This document shows, piece by piece, positions 40,992 through 50,507 of a DNA stretch of 64,000 bases. Location: positions 2,976,001 through 3,040,000 of the forward strand of contig NZ_CP080377.1 of the NCBI RefSeq assembly GCF_019443505.1, read 5' to 3'. The notes below the pieces were generated by a model. The model was not told the origin of the DNA, did no database searches, and saw only the letters and a list, made by a program, of their open reading frames with translations. Positions within the stretch are counted from its first letter, which is position 1; each line of letters starts with the position of its first letter. The DNA comes from Janthinobacterium sp. PAMC25594 (GTDB lineage: Bacteria; Pseudomonadota; Gammaproteobacteria; Burkholderiales; Burkholderiaceae_D). The translations under genes were made by a program, and so were the position numbers.

Positions 40992-41852
40992 TTATAACCA
41001 ATACACGACCACGTACAGGCCCAGCCAGACGACGTCGACAAAGTGCCAGTACCAGGCGGCGCCTTCGAAGCCGAAGTGGTGGTCGGGCGTAAAGTGGCCT
41101 TTCAGCACGCGGTACAGGATGACGGACAGCATGATGGCGCCCAGGGTCACGTGGAAGCCGTGGAAGCCCGTCAGCATGAAGAAGGTGGCGCCGTAGATGC
41201 CGGACGTCAGTTTCAAGTTCAGTTCGCTGTAGGCGTGCATGTATTCATACACCTGGAAGCCCATGAAGATGGCGCCCAGCAAGATCGTGGCAAACAGGAA
41301 CAATGCCGTCATGGCGCGGTGGCCGGCGCGCAGCGCGTGGTGGGAAATCGTCAGGGTGACGCCCGACGTCAGCAGCAAGGCCGTATTGATGGTCGGAATC
41401 CAGAACGGCGTCATGGTGGTAAATTCCTGCACCGTGCCCGCCGGGCCCGTATTGCCCCAGTGGGCGGCGAAATCGGGCCAGATCACCTTGTGGTCGAGGT
41501 CGGCCAGCCACGGCATCGAGATGCTGCGCGCATAGAACAGGGCGCCGAAGAAGGCGGCGAAGAACATGACTTCCGAAAAGATGAACCAGCTCATGCTCCA
41601 GCGGAAGGAGTGGTCGATGCGCTCGCTGTACAGGCCCTGCTCCGATTCGCTGATGGCGTCGCCGAACCAGAAATACAGCACCAGCAGGATGCCGGCGATG
41701 CCCAGGTAATTTACGTACGGACCCCAGGAGACGTCGTTGACCCAGGCCGAGGCGCCGATCATGGTCAGCAGCAGGCTGGCGCCGCCCAGCATGGGCCAGC
41801 GCGACGGGCCGGGCACGAAATAATAAGGTACGGCGGCGTGGTTGGAACTCAT
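40992..41852 (-). CDS. ctaE: Cytochrome c oxidase subunit III
   Basis: Membrane subunit III of the aa3/caa3 oxidase, 286 residues with seven predicted segments. Typical blocks are FFAAFFGALFYARS, HHALRAGHRAM and MLTGFHGFHVTLGAIML. Three ATGs follow each other; I use the third (41852) because GAGGAG is then six bases away. Last gene of the oxidase structural operon, followed by a terminator. Confidence 0.94.
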   Translation of the reverse strand: MSSNHAAVPYYFVPGPSRWPMLGGASLLLTMIGASAWVNDVSWGPYVNYLGIAGILLVLYFWFGDAISESEQGLYSERIDHSFRWSMSWFIFSEVMFFAAFFGALFYARSISMPWLADLDHKVIWPDFAAHWGNTGPAGTVQEFTTMTPFWIPTINTALLLTSGVTLTISHHALRAGHRAMTALFLFATILLGAIFMGFQVYEYMHAYSELNLKLTSGIYGATFFMLTGFHGFHVTLGAIMLSVILYRVLKGHFTPDHHFGFEGAAWYWHFVDVVWLGLYVVVYWL

Positions 41853-41893
41853 CATCATCTCCTCAAAAACTTGTAGGGTGGTTTTTTTATAAT

Positions 41894-42100
41894 TTATAAA
41901 ACGACGAATTTAACAATTGAAATCAGGATGCCGATCAGGCAAGCCACCACCAGGAAGCCGGCGATGACGATGTGCACGGGATTGATCTTGGCCGAATCCG
42001 TGTCGAAATCGCTCTTGCGGCGCAGTCCCGTGAATGACCACACGACGGCGCGCAGCGAATACAGGAACGACGCTTTTTCAGGCTGCTTGGATTCGCCCAT
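41894..42100 (-). CDS. DUF2970 membrane protein
   Basis: The 68-residue product has one C-terminal segment (VHIVIAGFLVVACLIGILIS) after the family start SLRAVVWSFTGLRRKSDF. DUF2970 is found between ctaG and ctaE in beta-proteobacteria, as here. Its role in oxidase assembly is inferred from position. Confidence 0.85.
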   Translation of the reverse strand: MGESKQPEKASFLYSLRAVVWSFTGLRRKSDFDTDSAKINPVHIVIAGFLVVACLIGILISIVKFVVL

Positions 42101-42109
42101 GGCACTCTC

Positions 42110-42682
42110 CTATTGGACGGCCGGCGTCTGAGCCTGGCTCAGACCGGCAATCTCGAAAAACGTGTACGACAGGGTGATGGTCTTCACCTCTTTCGGCAGG
42201 GCCGGATCGAGGAAGAACACCACCGGCATCTGCCGCGCTTCGTGCGGTTTCAAGGTCTGCTGCTTGAAGCAGAAGCACTCGACCTTCTTGAAATGCGGCG
42301 TGGCGCTCTGCGGCGCGTAGCTGGGAATCGCTTGTGCATTGACGACGCGGTTTTGCGTATTGACCACTTCATACAGGACGGTCACCAGCTCGCCCGGATG
42401 CACCTGCATGCTCGAGACGGTCGGGCGGAAGCGCCATGGCCCCTGGGCATTGCCGTCGAACTCGACGGTGATGCTGCGCGTGGTGTCGACCTGCGTATTG
42501 TTGTCGTAGGCCACCGTGCCATCTTTTTGCGTCAGCACGTTGATGCCCATCACTTCGCAAATCTGCTTGTAGACGGGAATCAGGGCATAGCCAAAGCCGA
42601 ACATCAGCACGGCAATGACCAGCAGCTTGCCCAGCATCTTGCGGTTCAGGCCGCGTGTTTCCTGTTGGTGGGGCGTCGTCAC
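42110..42682 (-). CDS. ctaG: Cytochrome c oxidase assembly protein CtaG (Cox11)
   Basis: Copper chaperone for the CuB site. The 190-residue protein has one membrane segment (LLVIAVLMFGFGYALIPVY) and the copper motif CFCF in FKKVECFCFKQQTL. Translation begins with GTG at 42682, one base after the stop of the 38-residue gene. Confidence 0.94.
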   Translation of the reverse strand: MTTPHQQETRGLNRKMLGKLLVIAVLMFGFGYALIPVYKQICEVMGINVLTQKDGTVAYDNNTQVDTTRSITVEFDGNAQGPWRFRPTVSSMQVHPGELVTVLYEVVNTQNRVVNAQAIPSYAPQSATPHFKKVECFCFKQQTLKPHEARQMPVVFFLDPALPKEVKTITLSYTFFEIAGLSQAQTPAVQ

Positions 42683-42683
42683 G

Positions 42684-42800
42684 TCAGAGCCACATGCGCT
42701 TGACGAATACGGACAGGAAGAAGAAGGCCGCCAGGGCGGCCAGGATCAGCCCGGTACGCAGGTTATTCGGTTTTTTACGCTCAGTTTTCACTTCGGTCAT
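42684..42800 (-). CDS. Cytochrome oxidase small assembly protein (38 residues)
   Basis: A short gene on the minus strand from the ATG at 42800 to the TGA at 42684-42686. The product reads MTEVKTERKKPNNLRT and then a single membrane segment (GLILAALAAFFFLSVFVKRM). Size, topology and position between ctaD and ctaG match the small assembly proteins annotated in oxidase loci of beta-proteobacteria. Being very short it is easily missed by gene finders. Confidence 0.78.
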   Translation of the reverse strand: MTEVKTERKKPNNLRTGLILAALAAFFFLSVFVKRMWL

Positions 42801-42851
42801 GACAGGCACTTTATTCAAGACGGGCCGCGCAACACGCCGGCCCGGGATACC

Positions 42852-44450
42852 TCATTTCACGGTCGGCGGCGTTTCAAACGTGTGGAACGGCGCCGGGCTC
42901 GGCACGGTCCATTCCAGGCCTTCCGCGCCTTCCCATGGTTTCGCTGGCGCAGCCTTGCCGCCGCGGATGGTCGGCAAGACCACGAAGAACAGGAAGTACA
43001 CCTGCATCAGGCCAAAACCGAAGCCGCCGATCGAGGCGATCATATTAAAGTCCGTGAACTGCGCCGGATAATCGGCGTAGCGGCGCGGCATGCCGGCCAG
43101 GCCCAGGAAGTGCATCGGGAAGAAGGTCACGTTGAAGGTGATCAGCGACAGCCAGAAGTGGATCTTGCCGCGCGTCTCGTTGTACATATGGCCCGTCCAT
43201 TTCGGCGACCAGTAGTAGAAGCCGGCGAACAGGGCGAACAGCGAACCGGCCACCAGCACGTAGTGGAAGTGCGCCACCACATAATAGGTATCCTGCAACT
43301 GGATGTCGATCGGCGTGACGGCCAGGATCAGGCCCGTGAAGCCGCCCATGGTGAAGACGAAGATGAAGCCCACCGAGAACAGCATCGGCGTTTCGAACGT
43401 CATCGAGCCCTTCCACATGGTGGCGATCCAGTTGAACACTTTCACGCCCGTCGGCACGGCGATCAGCATGGTCGCGTACATGAAGAACAGCTGGCTGGTG
43501 ACCGGCATGCCGGTGGTAAACATATGGTGCGCCCAGACGATGAAGGACAGAATCGCGATGGAAGCGGTAGCGTAGACCATCGAGGCGTAGCCGAACAATG
43601 GCTTGCGGGCAAACGCCGGCAGGATCTGCGAGACGATGCCGAAGGCCGGCAAGATCATGATGTATACCTCGGGATGGCCGAAGAACCAGAAGATGTGCTG
43701 GTACATGACGGGGTCGCCGCCGCCTGCCGCATTAAAGAAGGACGTGCCGAAATGGCGGTCCGTCAGGGTCATGGTGATGGCGCCGGCCAGCACGGGCATG
43801 ACGGCGATCAGCAGATACGCGGTAATGAGCCAGGTCCAGCAGAACATCGGCATTTTCATCAGGGTCATGCCCGGTGCGCGCATGTTGAGGATGGTGACGA
43901 TGATGTTGATCGAACCCATGATGGACGAGGCGCCCATCAGGTGCATGGCAAAAATCGCCATGTCCATGCCGGGGCCCATCTGCGTCGACAGCGGCGCATA
44001 CAGGGTCCAGCCGGCAGCCGTGGCGCCGCCCGGCACGAGGAAGGACGTGGCCAGCAGCAGCGCTGCCGGCGGCAGCAGCCAGAACGAGAAATTGTTCATG
44101 CGGGCAAACGCCATGTCGGATGCGCCCACTTGCAGCGGGATCATCCAGTTGGCGTAGCCGACGAAGGCCGGCATGATGGCGCCAAACACCATCACCAGGC
44201 CGTGCATGGTGGTCAGTTGATTGAAGAATTCAGGGTGGAAGAATTGCAAGCCTGGATGAAACAGTTCCGTACGGATCATCAGGGCCAGCACGCCGCCCGA
44301 CAGCAGCATGATGAACGAGAACCACAGGTACAGGGTACCGATATCCTTGTGGTTGGTGGCAAACAGCCAGCGGCGGTAGCCGGTCGGGTGGTCGTGGGCA
44401 TGGTCGTGGTCGTGACCGGCGTGGTCCAAGGTGCTCGTGCTCGTACTCAT
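42852..44450 (-). CDS. ctaD: Cytochrome c oxidase subunit I
   Basis: Catalytic subunit with heme a, heme a3 and CuB; 532 residues and 12 segments. Heme a3/CuB motif [17 protein letters not shown] contains the cross-linked His-Tyr pair, followed by HHMFT (CuB ligands) and [21 protein letters not shown] near the start carries a heme a ligand. ATG at 44450 has AGGAG close before it. Second gene after ctaC. Confidence 0.97.
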   Translation of the reverse strand: MSTSTSTLDHAGHDHDHAHDHPTGYRRWLFATNHKDIGTLYLWFSFIMLLSGGVLALMIRTELFHPGLQFFHPEFFNQLTTMHGLVMVFGAIMPAFVGYANWMIPLQVGASDMAFARMNNFSFWLLPPAALLLATSFLVPGGATAAGWTLYAPLSTQMGPGMDMAIFAMHLMGASSIMGSINIIVTILNMRAPGMTLMKMPMFCWTWLITAYLLIAVMPVLAGAITMTLTDRHFGTSFFNAAGGGDPVMYQHIFWFFGHPEVYIMILPAFGIVSQILPAFARKPLFGYASMVYATASIAILSFIVWAHHMFTTGMPVTSQLFFMYATMLIAVPTGVKVFNWIATMWKGSMTFETPMLFSVGFIFVFTMGGFTGLILAVTPIDIQLQDTYYVVAHFHYVLVAGSLFALFAGFYYWSPKWTGHMYNETRGKIHFWLSLITFNVTFFPMHFLGLAGMPRRYADYPAQFTDFNMIASIGGFGFGLMQVYFLFFVVLPTIRGGKAAPAKPWEGAEGLEWTVPSPAPFHTFETPPTVK

Positions 44451-44463
44451 ATGCGGCTCCTAA

Positions 44464-45672
44464 TTACTTGCGTGCAGCCACGACTTCGGCTGGTTGAACG
44501 ATGTTCTCTGCGGCCTTGTTCGACCAGGAATTGCGCGTGTAAGTGATCACTGCGGCGATTTCCGTGTCGGACAGCTGTTTCCATGCTGGCATTTCAGCGG
44601 GATACTTGCCGCTCTTTTGCCCGTTCAGCAAGACGTGGATCTGATCGGCTTTCGGGCCGTTCACCACGGCCGAGCCGTCCAGCGGCGCAAATGCCCCTGG
44701 CACGCCCTTGCCGGTCGCCTGGTGGCAGACCACGCAGTTGGCCGTATATACTTTCTCGCCCTTGACCTTCAATTCGTCGATGGTCCACACCTTGCTTGGA
44801 TCATCAGCCAATGCCGCCATTTCCTTTTGTTTTACATCAACCCAGGTCTTGTAGTCATCGGCTGAGACGACCTTGACGACGATGGGCATGAACGCGTGTT
44901 CCTTGCCGCACAGCTCGGCGCAATTGCCGCGGAAGGTGCCGATATGGTCGGCCTTGAACCAGGTGTCGCGCACGAAACCGGGAATCGCATCCTGCTTGAC
45001 GCCGAAGGCGGGCACGGACCAGGCGTGGATGACGTCGTTGGCCGTCAGCACCACGCGGATCTTCTTGTTGACCGGCACGACGACTTCGTTGTCGACTTCG
45101 ATCAGGTAGTTTTCACCGCGTTTTTCCGTCGGCGGCACGCCAGGCGCGCCCACTTGCGAGCGCGGCGTGGCCAGGTTGGAGAGGAAGGAAATGCCTTCGC
45201 CCTCGCCTTTCAGGTAGTCATAGCCCCATTTCCACTGCATGCCGGTGGCCTTGATGGTGATGTCGGCGTTCGAGGTGTCTTTCATGCCCACCACGGTGCG
45301 CGTGGCAGGCAGGGCCATGCCGATGACGATCAGGAAAGGCACGACGGTCCAGGCGATCTCGACGGTGGTGCTTTCGTGGAAAGTGGCCGGCTTGTGGCCC
45401 AGGGACTTGCGGTGCTTGAAGATGGAATAGAACATGACGCCGAACACGGCCACGAAGATCACCAGGCAGATGATCATCATCAGGGTGTGCAAATCGTAGA
45501 TTTCATGGGCGATCTGCGTCGCCGGCGGTTGCAGATTCATTTCGAACGGCACGGGACCGCCGGTGCCGGGATAGGTGCCGGCAGCCGGTGCCGCCGTGGC
45601 CCATCGCCCGATGCCAAACGCTGTCAAAGACAGCCCGAGCAGCAACGATTGAAGTCGCTTTGCATGTGTCAT
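44464..45672 (-). CDS. ctaC: Cytochrome c oxidase subunit II, caa3 type
   Basis: Subunit II with a fused cytochrome c. The 402-residue protein has a signal peptide (residues 1-27), two membrane segments (LHTLMMIICLVIFVAVFGVM and the next), the CuA site CAELCGKEHAFM and a C-terminal cytochrome c domain with CVVCH. The fusion makes this a caa3 oxidase. I use the ATG at 45672 with GGGGAAAAA before it; the frame extends upstream but without a signal sequence. Confidence 0.95.
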   Translation of the reverse strand: MTHAKRLQSLLLGLSLTAFGIGRWATAAPAAGTYPGTGGPVPFEMNLQPPATQIAHEIYDLHTLMMIICLVIFVAVFGVMFYSIFKHRKSLGHKPATFHESTTVEIAWTVVPFLIVIGMALPATRTVVGMKDTSNADITIKATGMQWKWGYDYLKGEGEGISFLSNLATPRSQVGAPGVPPTEKRGENYLIEVDNEVVVPVNKKIRVVLTANDVIHAWSVPAFGVKQDAIPGFVRDTWFKADHIGTFRGNCAELCGKEHAFMPIVVKVVSADDYKTWVDVKQKEMAALADDPSKVWTIDELKVKGEKVYTANCVVCHQATGKGVPGAFAPLDGSAVVNGPKADQIHVLLNGQKSGKYPAEMPAWKQLSDTEIAAVITYTRNSWSNKAAENIVQPAEVVAARK

Positions 45673-46137
45673 TTTTTCCCCAACCACCCAAAAATAATGA
45701 TATTTTAAACGGCTGCGGATTTCTCCGTACTGGACCGCTGCCGCTCCTCCATGAAAGCAACACGGCCGGAATACGGCCATGTGCGTCAAGCACCAGCGAA
45801 TTCCATGCTGGCTGCGGCAGCAAAAACGACGACGCGCAACCATGCTGGAACCCTGTTTTTCTTCCCCACCTTGAAATGGCCTCGTGTGGAAGATGGTTAC
45901 TATACTAATGCAGTAACTTCGAATAAGTCTTGCTTTGTTTTTTTTATTTTGTATGCAGCCCTTGTTTTTCAGGCTTAGCAAGCTGACAAACAGTCAACGA
46001 TTATAGTCAAGTAAACTTGAATCCATCAAGCAATAATCGGCTTTGTGCGCGCCCTTCTCCCGGCCGCCGCGCGCTTTGCAACGCTTGCGGCAACATCCAT
46101 GCGCGGATGGCGACCAAGTGTCGGTTTCTTTCCCCTT
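45673..46137. other. Intergenic region upstream of the cytochrome oxidase operon
   Basis: 465 bases with no supported gene. It should hold the promoter of ctaC. A TATAGT hexamer on the minus strand (45899-45904) lies inside an inverted repeat GTTACT-N10-AGTAAC (45896-45917), but no good -35 goes with it. The segment 45920-46020 is AT-rich. A leader above 200 bases would follow from that start. Confidence 0.4.
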
Positions 46138-47034
46138 TTATTGAGGCTTGCGCGGCAGATCGAAGCGGATGATCGCCTCGCCGTTGCGCGTCACGCGCGG
46201 TGCGGGACGGAAGGCGTGGCCATAGATCACCTCGAAACTCAGGCCCAGCTTGCCGTCGGGACGGCGCATCTTTTCCAGCGCGGCCAGCATGCGCTGCCAG
46301 GCCGCCTTGCCCATCAGGCCGCGCCGGCGCGTGGTGAGCGGGTTGCCGCCAAAGGCGCGCACGTCCGCCAGCAGCTTTTCCGCCGTGTCGTAGGTCACCG
46401 TAATGATTTCCATGTCCAGCACGGGCGTGGAAAAACCCGTCTCGACCAGCATGTCGCCAAAGTCGTGCATGTCGACAAAAGGCAAGGCGTGCGGATACAA
46501 ATCCGCTTCGGCAAACGCGTCGCGCACTTCGCGCAAGGTGTCGGGACCGAAACAGGAAAACATCAGCAAGCCATCGAGGCGCAGCGCGCGCCGCCATTCG
46601 GCAAACACGCGGTCGGGCTGGGCATGCCAGTGCAGCGCCAGGTTGGACCAGACCAGGTCGACGCTGCCGGCGGCCAGCGGCAGGTCGCCGAGGTCGCCGC
46701 ACAGCAAATCCACGCCCGCCTTGGCCGGCAGCAATTTGCTGAGGAACTGGTTCAGGCTGGCCAGTTTCGACGCGGGCGCGCGCGCCGCCTGCATCATCGC
46801 TTGCGCTGCATCGAGACCGATAATCTGCGCGGCGGGATAATCCTTGTGCAGCTGCGCCAGGTCCGCGCCCGGGCCGCAGCCGGCGTCGAGCACGCGCAAG
46901 GGCGTGATTTTCACCAGCTCCAGGCGCTCGTGCATGCGTGCCGACACTTCGCGGCGCAGGAAATCCGACGCCGCGACGCGCGCGGGACGGGAAAAGAAAT
47001 CGCGTACTTGCACCGCATCGATGGGCGCACTCAT
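46138..47034 (-). CDS. SAM-dependent methyltransferase, BioC-like
   Basis: Class I methyltransferase of 298 residues. SAM motif VLDAGCGPGADLAQL near residues 45-59, then IIGLDAAQAMM and LVWSNLALHWHAQPDRVF, which resemble BioC, the malonyl-ACP methyltransferase of biotin synthesis. No other biotin gene is nearby, so the assignment to biotin is uncertain. I use the ATG at 47034; one at 47061 adds nine residues. Divergent from comF across a short gap. Confidence 0.82.
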   Translation of the reverse strand: MSAPIDAVQVRDFFSRPARVAASDFLRREVSARMHERLELVKITPLRVLDAGCGPGADLAQLHKDYPAAQIIGLDAAQAMMQAARAPASKLASLNQFLSKLLPAKAGVDLLCGDLGDLPLAAGSVDLVWSNLALHWHAQPDRVFAEWRRALRLDGLLMFSCFGPDTLREVRDAFAEADLYPHALPFVDMHDFGDMLVETGFSTPVLDMEIITVTYDTAEKLLADVRAFGGNPLTTRRRGLMGKAAWQRMLAALEKMRRPDGKLGLSFEVIYGHAFRPAPRVTRNGEAIIRFDLPRKPQ

Positions 47035-47118
47035 TTTGGGTGGATTGGCGGGAACTGGCATGTTGAAACCGGTGAGGTGAGATAATGTCGGCAGTGTACA
47101 TGGAACGACACCATCGCG

Positions 47119-47874
47119 ATGCGGACCGCCACCCAGCCCCGCCTTGATGCCGCCTGGCAGGCGCTGCGCCAGTGGCTGGGCGCCACCGTGCTGCCGGCGC
47201 AATGCGCGCTGTGCGGCATCGGCTGCCCGGAGGTGCTGTGTTCGCCCTGCCGCGCGCAGTATCTTGGACACAGTCGTCCCCGCTGCCACCAGTGCGCCAA
47301 TCCGCTCGCGGACATCGAGGTGGCGCTGCTGTGCGGACGCTGTTTGCGCCAGCGGCCCGCGTATGACGCCACCGTCACGGCGTTTGATTATGCGGCGCCC
47401 GTCGACCAGTTGCTGCTGCAACTGAAATTCGGCGCGCGCCTGGCACTGGCGCCCCTGCTGGCGGAACTGCTGTATGTTGCCATTCAGCAACCATCTGACT
47501 GGGACGCGCCGCAACTGCTGTGCCCCGTGCCGCTGGGCCCGGCCCGGCTGGCCCAGCGGGGCTTTAACCAGGCGCTGGAAATTGCGCGTCCGCTGGCGCG
47601 CCTGCTGGACGTCCCTTTGCAGCCCCGCCTGGCGCTGCGCGTGCGCGAAACGCGGGCGCAAAGCGGCGTAGCGCCGCAGGAACGGCGAGCCAACCTGGCG
47701 CATGCGTTCGCCATCGCGCCGGACCATGCGCCGTTATTGCCAGGATGCCATGTGGGCATCGTCGACGACGTGATGAGCAGCGGCCATACCGTCAACGCGC
47801 TGGCCGCCGCCTGCAAGCACGCGGGGGCGGCAAAAGTCAGCATATTGGTGGCGGCGCGCACGCCGCCGCATTAA
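47119..47874 (+). CDS. ComF family protein
   Basis: Phosphoribosyltransferase-fold protein of 251 residues linked to DNA uptake in competent bacteria. The N-terminus has a zinc finger with CALCGIGCPEVLCSPC and CHQC; the C-terminus has the PRPP-binding motif VGIVDDVMSSGHTVN. Enzymatic activity has not been shown for most members. Confidence 0.92.
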   Translation: MRTATQPRLDAAWQALRQWLGATVLPAQCALCGIGCPEVLCSPCRAQYLGHSRPRCHQCANPLADIEVALLCGRCLRQRPAYDATVTAFDYAAPVDQLLLQLKFGARLALAPLLAELLYVAIQQPSDWDAPQLLCPVPLGPARLAQRGFNQALEIARPLARLLDVPLQPRLALRVRETRAQSGVAPQERRANLAHAFAIAPDHAPLLPGCHVGIVDDVMSSGHTVNALAAACKHAGAAKVSILVAARTPPH

Positions 47875-47913
47875 ATTAGCTGTATATATGAGAGATAGAC
47901 CAAGGAGAGCATT

Positions 47914-48384
47914 TTGTTTCACGTTGTTTTGGTAGAACCTGAAATCCCGCCCAACACGGGCAACGTCATCCGCCTGTGCGCGAACACGGGCGCGCAGCTG
48001 CACCTGGTCGAACCGCTGGGCTTTCCGCTCGACGATGCCAAGATGAAGCGCGCCGGCCTCGATTACCACGATTACGCCAAGATGAAGGTGCACAAGAATT
48101 GGGCAGCGTTCCTGGCCGACACCCAGCCGGACCCATCCCGCATGTTCGCCATGACCACGCGCGGCTCGCGCCCGTTTGGCGACGTGGTCTTCCTGCCAGG
48201 CGACGTGTTCGTGTTCGGCTCGGAGACAAAAGGCCTGGATCCCGCCCTGCGCGACGGCTTTCCGGCAGAGCAACGCATCCGCCTGCCCATGCGCCCGGAC
48301 AACCGCAGTTTGAATTTATCGAACACGGTGGCCGTCGTCGTGTATGAAGCGTGGCGCCAGCACGGGTACCAGGGCGGCGCGTAG
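47914..48384 (+). CDS. trmL: tRNA (cytidine(34)-2'-O)-methyltransferase
   Basis: SPOUT methyltransferase acting on the wobble base of leucine tRNAs. The 156-residue protein has [13 protein letters not shown] near the start and the knot motif [18 protein letters not shown] at the end. Translation starts with TTG at 47914, six bases after AAGGAG; no ATG fits the family start. The stop codon lies at the edge of a REP-like repeat. Confidence 0.93.
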   Translation: MFHVVLVEPEIPPNTGNVIRLCANTGAQLHLVEPLGFPLDDAKMKRAGLDYHDYAKMKVHKNWAAFLADTQPDPSRMFAMTTRGSRPFGDVVFLPGDVFVFGSETKGLDPALRDGFPAEQRIRLPMRPDNRSLNLSNTVAVVVYEAWRQHGYQGGA

Positions 48385-48484
48385 GTCGGATTAGGCCCAA
48401 GGGGCCATAATCCGACAACATTGTTGGCGTTAGTGGTGTTGTCGGACTACGCGGGGCTTTACCCCCGTTAATCCGACCCACGCG
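48381..48484. repeat. REP-like compound inverted repeat
   Basis: GTCGGATTA (48385-48393) and its inverse TAATCCGAC flank a GGCCC/GGGCC stem, followed by a second unit with GTCGGACTA and TTAATCCGACCCACG to 48484. The outer ends are also inverted copies. It begins at the trmL stop and ends just before the lipoprotein gene, so it may end both transcripts. It shares the GTCGGA core with the repeat at 35382-35441. Confidence 0.65.
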
Positions 48485-48498
48485 TTTGCATACGGCAA

Positions 48499-49248
48499 TC
48501 AGCGCAGCGCCAGCTGCGCGTCAACGCCCGTATCCACATCCAGCATCACCAGCTGCGTGTGCAGGTCGCGCGTGGCGGCCAGCTTGCCGTTGACATATAA
48601 ATTCGTCTTGACGCCATACACGCCCTGCGACACGCCGGCCGGCAAGGTCAGCTCGAACGAGTTCTCGAAGCGCCCGCCCGATTTATTGCTGCTGGCCAGG
48701 GCCTTCGAGCCGGACTTGAATGGCTGGCCTTGCGGATCGAGCACCACCAGTTCTTCGCGCACGTCGTTGACGCTTTGCGCGCTGCCATTGACCAGCTCCA
48801 CCACCGAATGCACCTTGAACGGCTGACCGCGCTTGACGGTCGACGCGCTCAGCTGCGGCGTGTACGACACCACTTGCGGTTCGCGCGGCAGCGCGCCGCG
48901 TGCGCGGATGTAGTCGCGGTCCGCCTGCGCCGCCGTCTTGGTCTGGCGCGAATTGACATTGATCGCCAGGCAACCGGCCGCCGCCAGGCCGCCGCCGATG
49001 GCCGCGCCCTTCAGCGCGCCATTCTTGCCGCCCGCCAGCGCGCCCAGCAGCGCCCCCACGGCCGCGCCGGCCGCCGCCGACGTGCCCACGCTGCACGGAT
49101 CTTCATCCGTGGCCGCCTGGGTGGCGCCTTGCGGATAGGAATTGTCCTGGCGCACGCCGTTCGGATTCATCGGCGCCGTGGCGCAGCCGGCCAGCATGGC
49201 GGCGATGGTCAGTGCGGCGGTGGCGCGCGAGGTGGCGTGATACAGCAT
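48499..49248 (-). CDS. Glycine-zipper lipoprotein of the tubulin-like operon
   Basis: The 249-residue protein has a lipoprotein signal (MLAGC, Cys22). Residues about 55-95 form a glycine zipper (GAAVGALLGALAGG, AAIGGGLAAAG) of the kind that packs into membranes. The C-terminal half is a beta-rich domain with VLDPQGQPFKSG and GVYGVKTNLYVNGK, similar in style to envelope accessory proteins. It is the last gene of the six-gene operon, 14 bases after the adaptor gene. I know no named family for the whole protein. Confidence 0.75.
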   Translation of the reverse strand: MLYHATSRATAALTIAAMLAGCATAPMNPNGVRQDNSYPQGATQAATDEDPCSVGTSAAAGAAVGALLGALAGGKNGALKGAAIGGGLAAAGCLAINVNSRQTKTAAQADRDYIRARGALPREPQVVSYTPQLSASTVKRGQPFKVHSVVELVNGSAQSVNDVREELVVLDPQGQPFKSGSKALASSNKSGGRFENSFELTLPAGVSQGVYGVKTNLYVNGKLAATRDLHTQLVMLDVDTGVDAQLALR

Positions 49249-49262
49249 GGTGCTCCCGATGA

Positions 49263-50474
49263 CTAATTGATCGTTGTTTCCGTCTGCAGCACTTGCCGCT
49301 CGCGTTCGCGGATGCGGCGCGACAGATTGTCGATGCGCGCATTGCCGGGATCGACGCGGCGTGCGCTTTCCAGATACGTCTTGGCCGCATCGAACTTGCC
49401 TTCCAACAAAGAACGCTCGGCGTCGCGCAGGAACGATTGCGCCATCTCGCTGCGCATGGCCGCGCCGCTATCGACGGGCGACGTTTCCAGCGGACGGCGT
49501 TCCGTCACCGCTGGACGTTCGACCGCGCGCACGGGCGCCGGTTCCGTCGACACGCTGCGGGCCGGTGCCGTTTCCAGCGATCCCGGTGCTGAAACGGGCG
49601 CAGGCGCCGACAACGCTTGCACATCGACCTGCAACTGCGGCAATTCCACCGCTTCGCGGTCGATCGCTTCCAGCCGGGCGATGCCATTGCGTGCCGCCGC
49701 CGCATCCTTGCCATCGAGCGCCTGGCGTACCCCCACCAGCACGGACGCGGCTGCCGCCTGTTGGCGCGCCAGCTGCTTGCGCAAGGAATCCACGCTGGAT
49801 GCGCCCGCGCAATCGGCGTCGAGCGCGGCGATGCCGCTGGCCGCGCTTTGCAATTGATGGCCGTCAATGTTGCGCTCGATGGCGCGCACGCCGCGCTGGC
49901 AACTGCCCGATGCGGCGCCCGCCTTGCCGATCGCCGCCTGCAAATCGTCGGCCTTGGCGCTGGACTTGCCCGTGCACACATTTTTCGCCGTTGCCAGCTT
50001 CTGGCGGGCGCCGTCCAGGCTGCCATTCGCCACCAGTTTCAAGCCGCTGTCGATGGCGTCGTTGCAGGCCGATTCACTCTTGCCGCCAGGCTTGCCGTTC
50101 ATGTAGACGATGACCGCCGCCAGCACGACGGCGCCGCCCAGCCAGCGCAGCCACTTGCGCGGCGGTGACGGCGGCAGCGGTGCGGCCGGGGCTGGCGCCG
50201 GTGCCGGTACAGGCTTCGGCGCGGCTTGCGGCTGCGGCTGGGCCGGTTTCGGCGGTGGTTTCGGCGGTGGTTTCGGCGCAGGCGCCGGAGCTACCGGCTG
50301 GGGCTGCGGCTTGGGCGCCACGGGCGGCGCTACTGGCATAGGCGCGGGCATGGGCGGCAGCGGTGGCGGCACGGCCGCAGCTGGCCGGGCAGCACCCGCC
50401 ACGGCGTGACCGCAGTACGGACAATGGCTGACAGCACTGAACAAGCCGCCCTTGCATTTGATGCAGATATCCAA
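49263..50474 (-). CDS. Zinc-ribbon, proline-rich membrane adaptor with Cys-paired helical repeats
   Basis: The 403-residue protein has four parts. Residues 1-22 are a zinc ribbon (Cys4, Cys7, Cys18, Cys21). Residues 30-105 are a Pro/Ala/Lys linker. Residues 108-126 are a membrane segment (WLRWLGGAVVLAAVIVYM). Residues 130-403 are periplasmic helical repeats: Cys137-Cys167 and Cys192-Cys222 are each 30 residues apart, and the two units repeat at exactly 55 residues, suggesting disulfide-locked helical hairpins; a TPR-like end follows (EGKFDAAKTYLESARRVDPG). It starts with TTG at 50474 with AAGGA six bases before. It may connect the cytoplasmic tubulin-like protein to the envelope. Confidence 0.78.
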   Translation of the reverse strand: MDICIKCKGGLFSAVSHCPYCGHAVAGAARPAAAVPPPLPPMPAPMPVAPPVAPKPQPQPVAPAPAPKPPPKPPPKPAQPQPQAAPKPVPAPAPAPAAPLPPSPPRKWLRWLGGAVVLAAVIVYMNGKPGGKSESACNDAIDSGLKLVANGSLDGARQKLATAKNVCTGKSSAKADDLQAAIGKAGAASGSCQRGVRAIERNIDGHQLQSAASGIAALDADCAGASSVDSLRKQLARQQAAAASVLVGVRQALDGKDAAAARNGIARLEAIDREAVELPQLQVDVQALSAPAPVSAPGSLETAPARSVSTEPAPVRAVERPAVTERRPLETSPVDSGAAMRSEMAQSFLRDAERSLLEGKFDAAKTYLESARRVDPGNARIDNLSRRIRERERQVLQTETTIN

Positions 50475-50507
50475 AACTAATCCTTCATTCCAACGTCATT
50501 CCAGCGT

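Noticed and set aside
42615..44546. A 643-codon open frame on the plus strand
   Set aside because: Antisense to ctaD and ctaG; rich in His, Arg and Gln as expected of a shadow frame.
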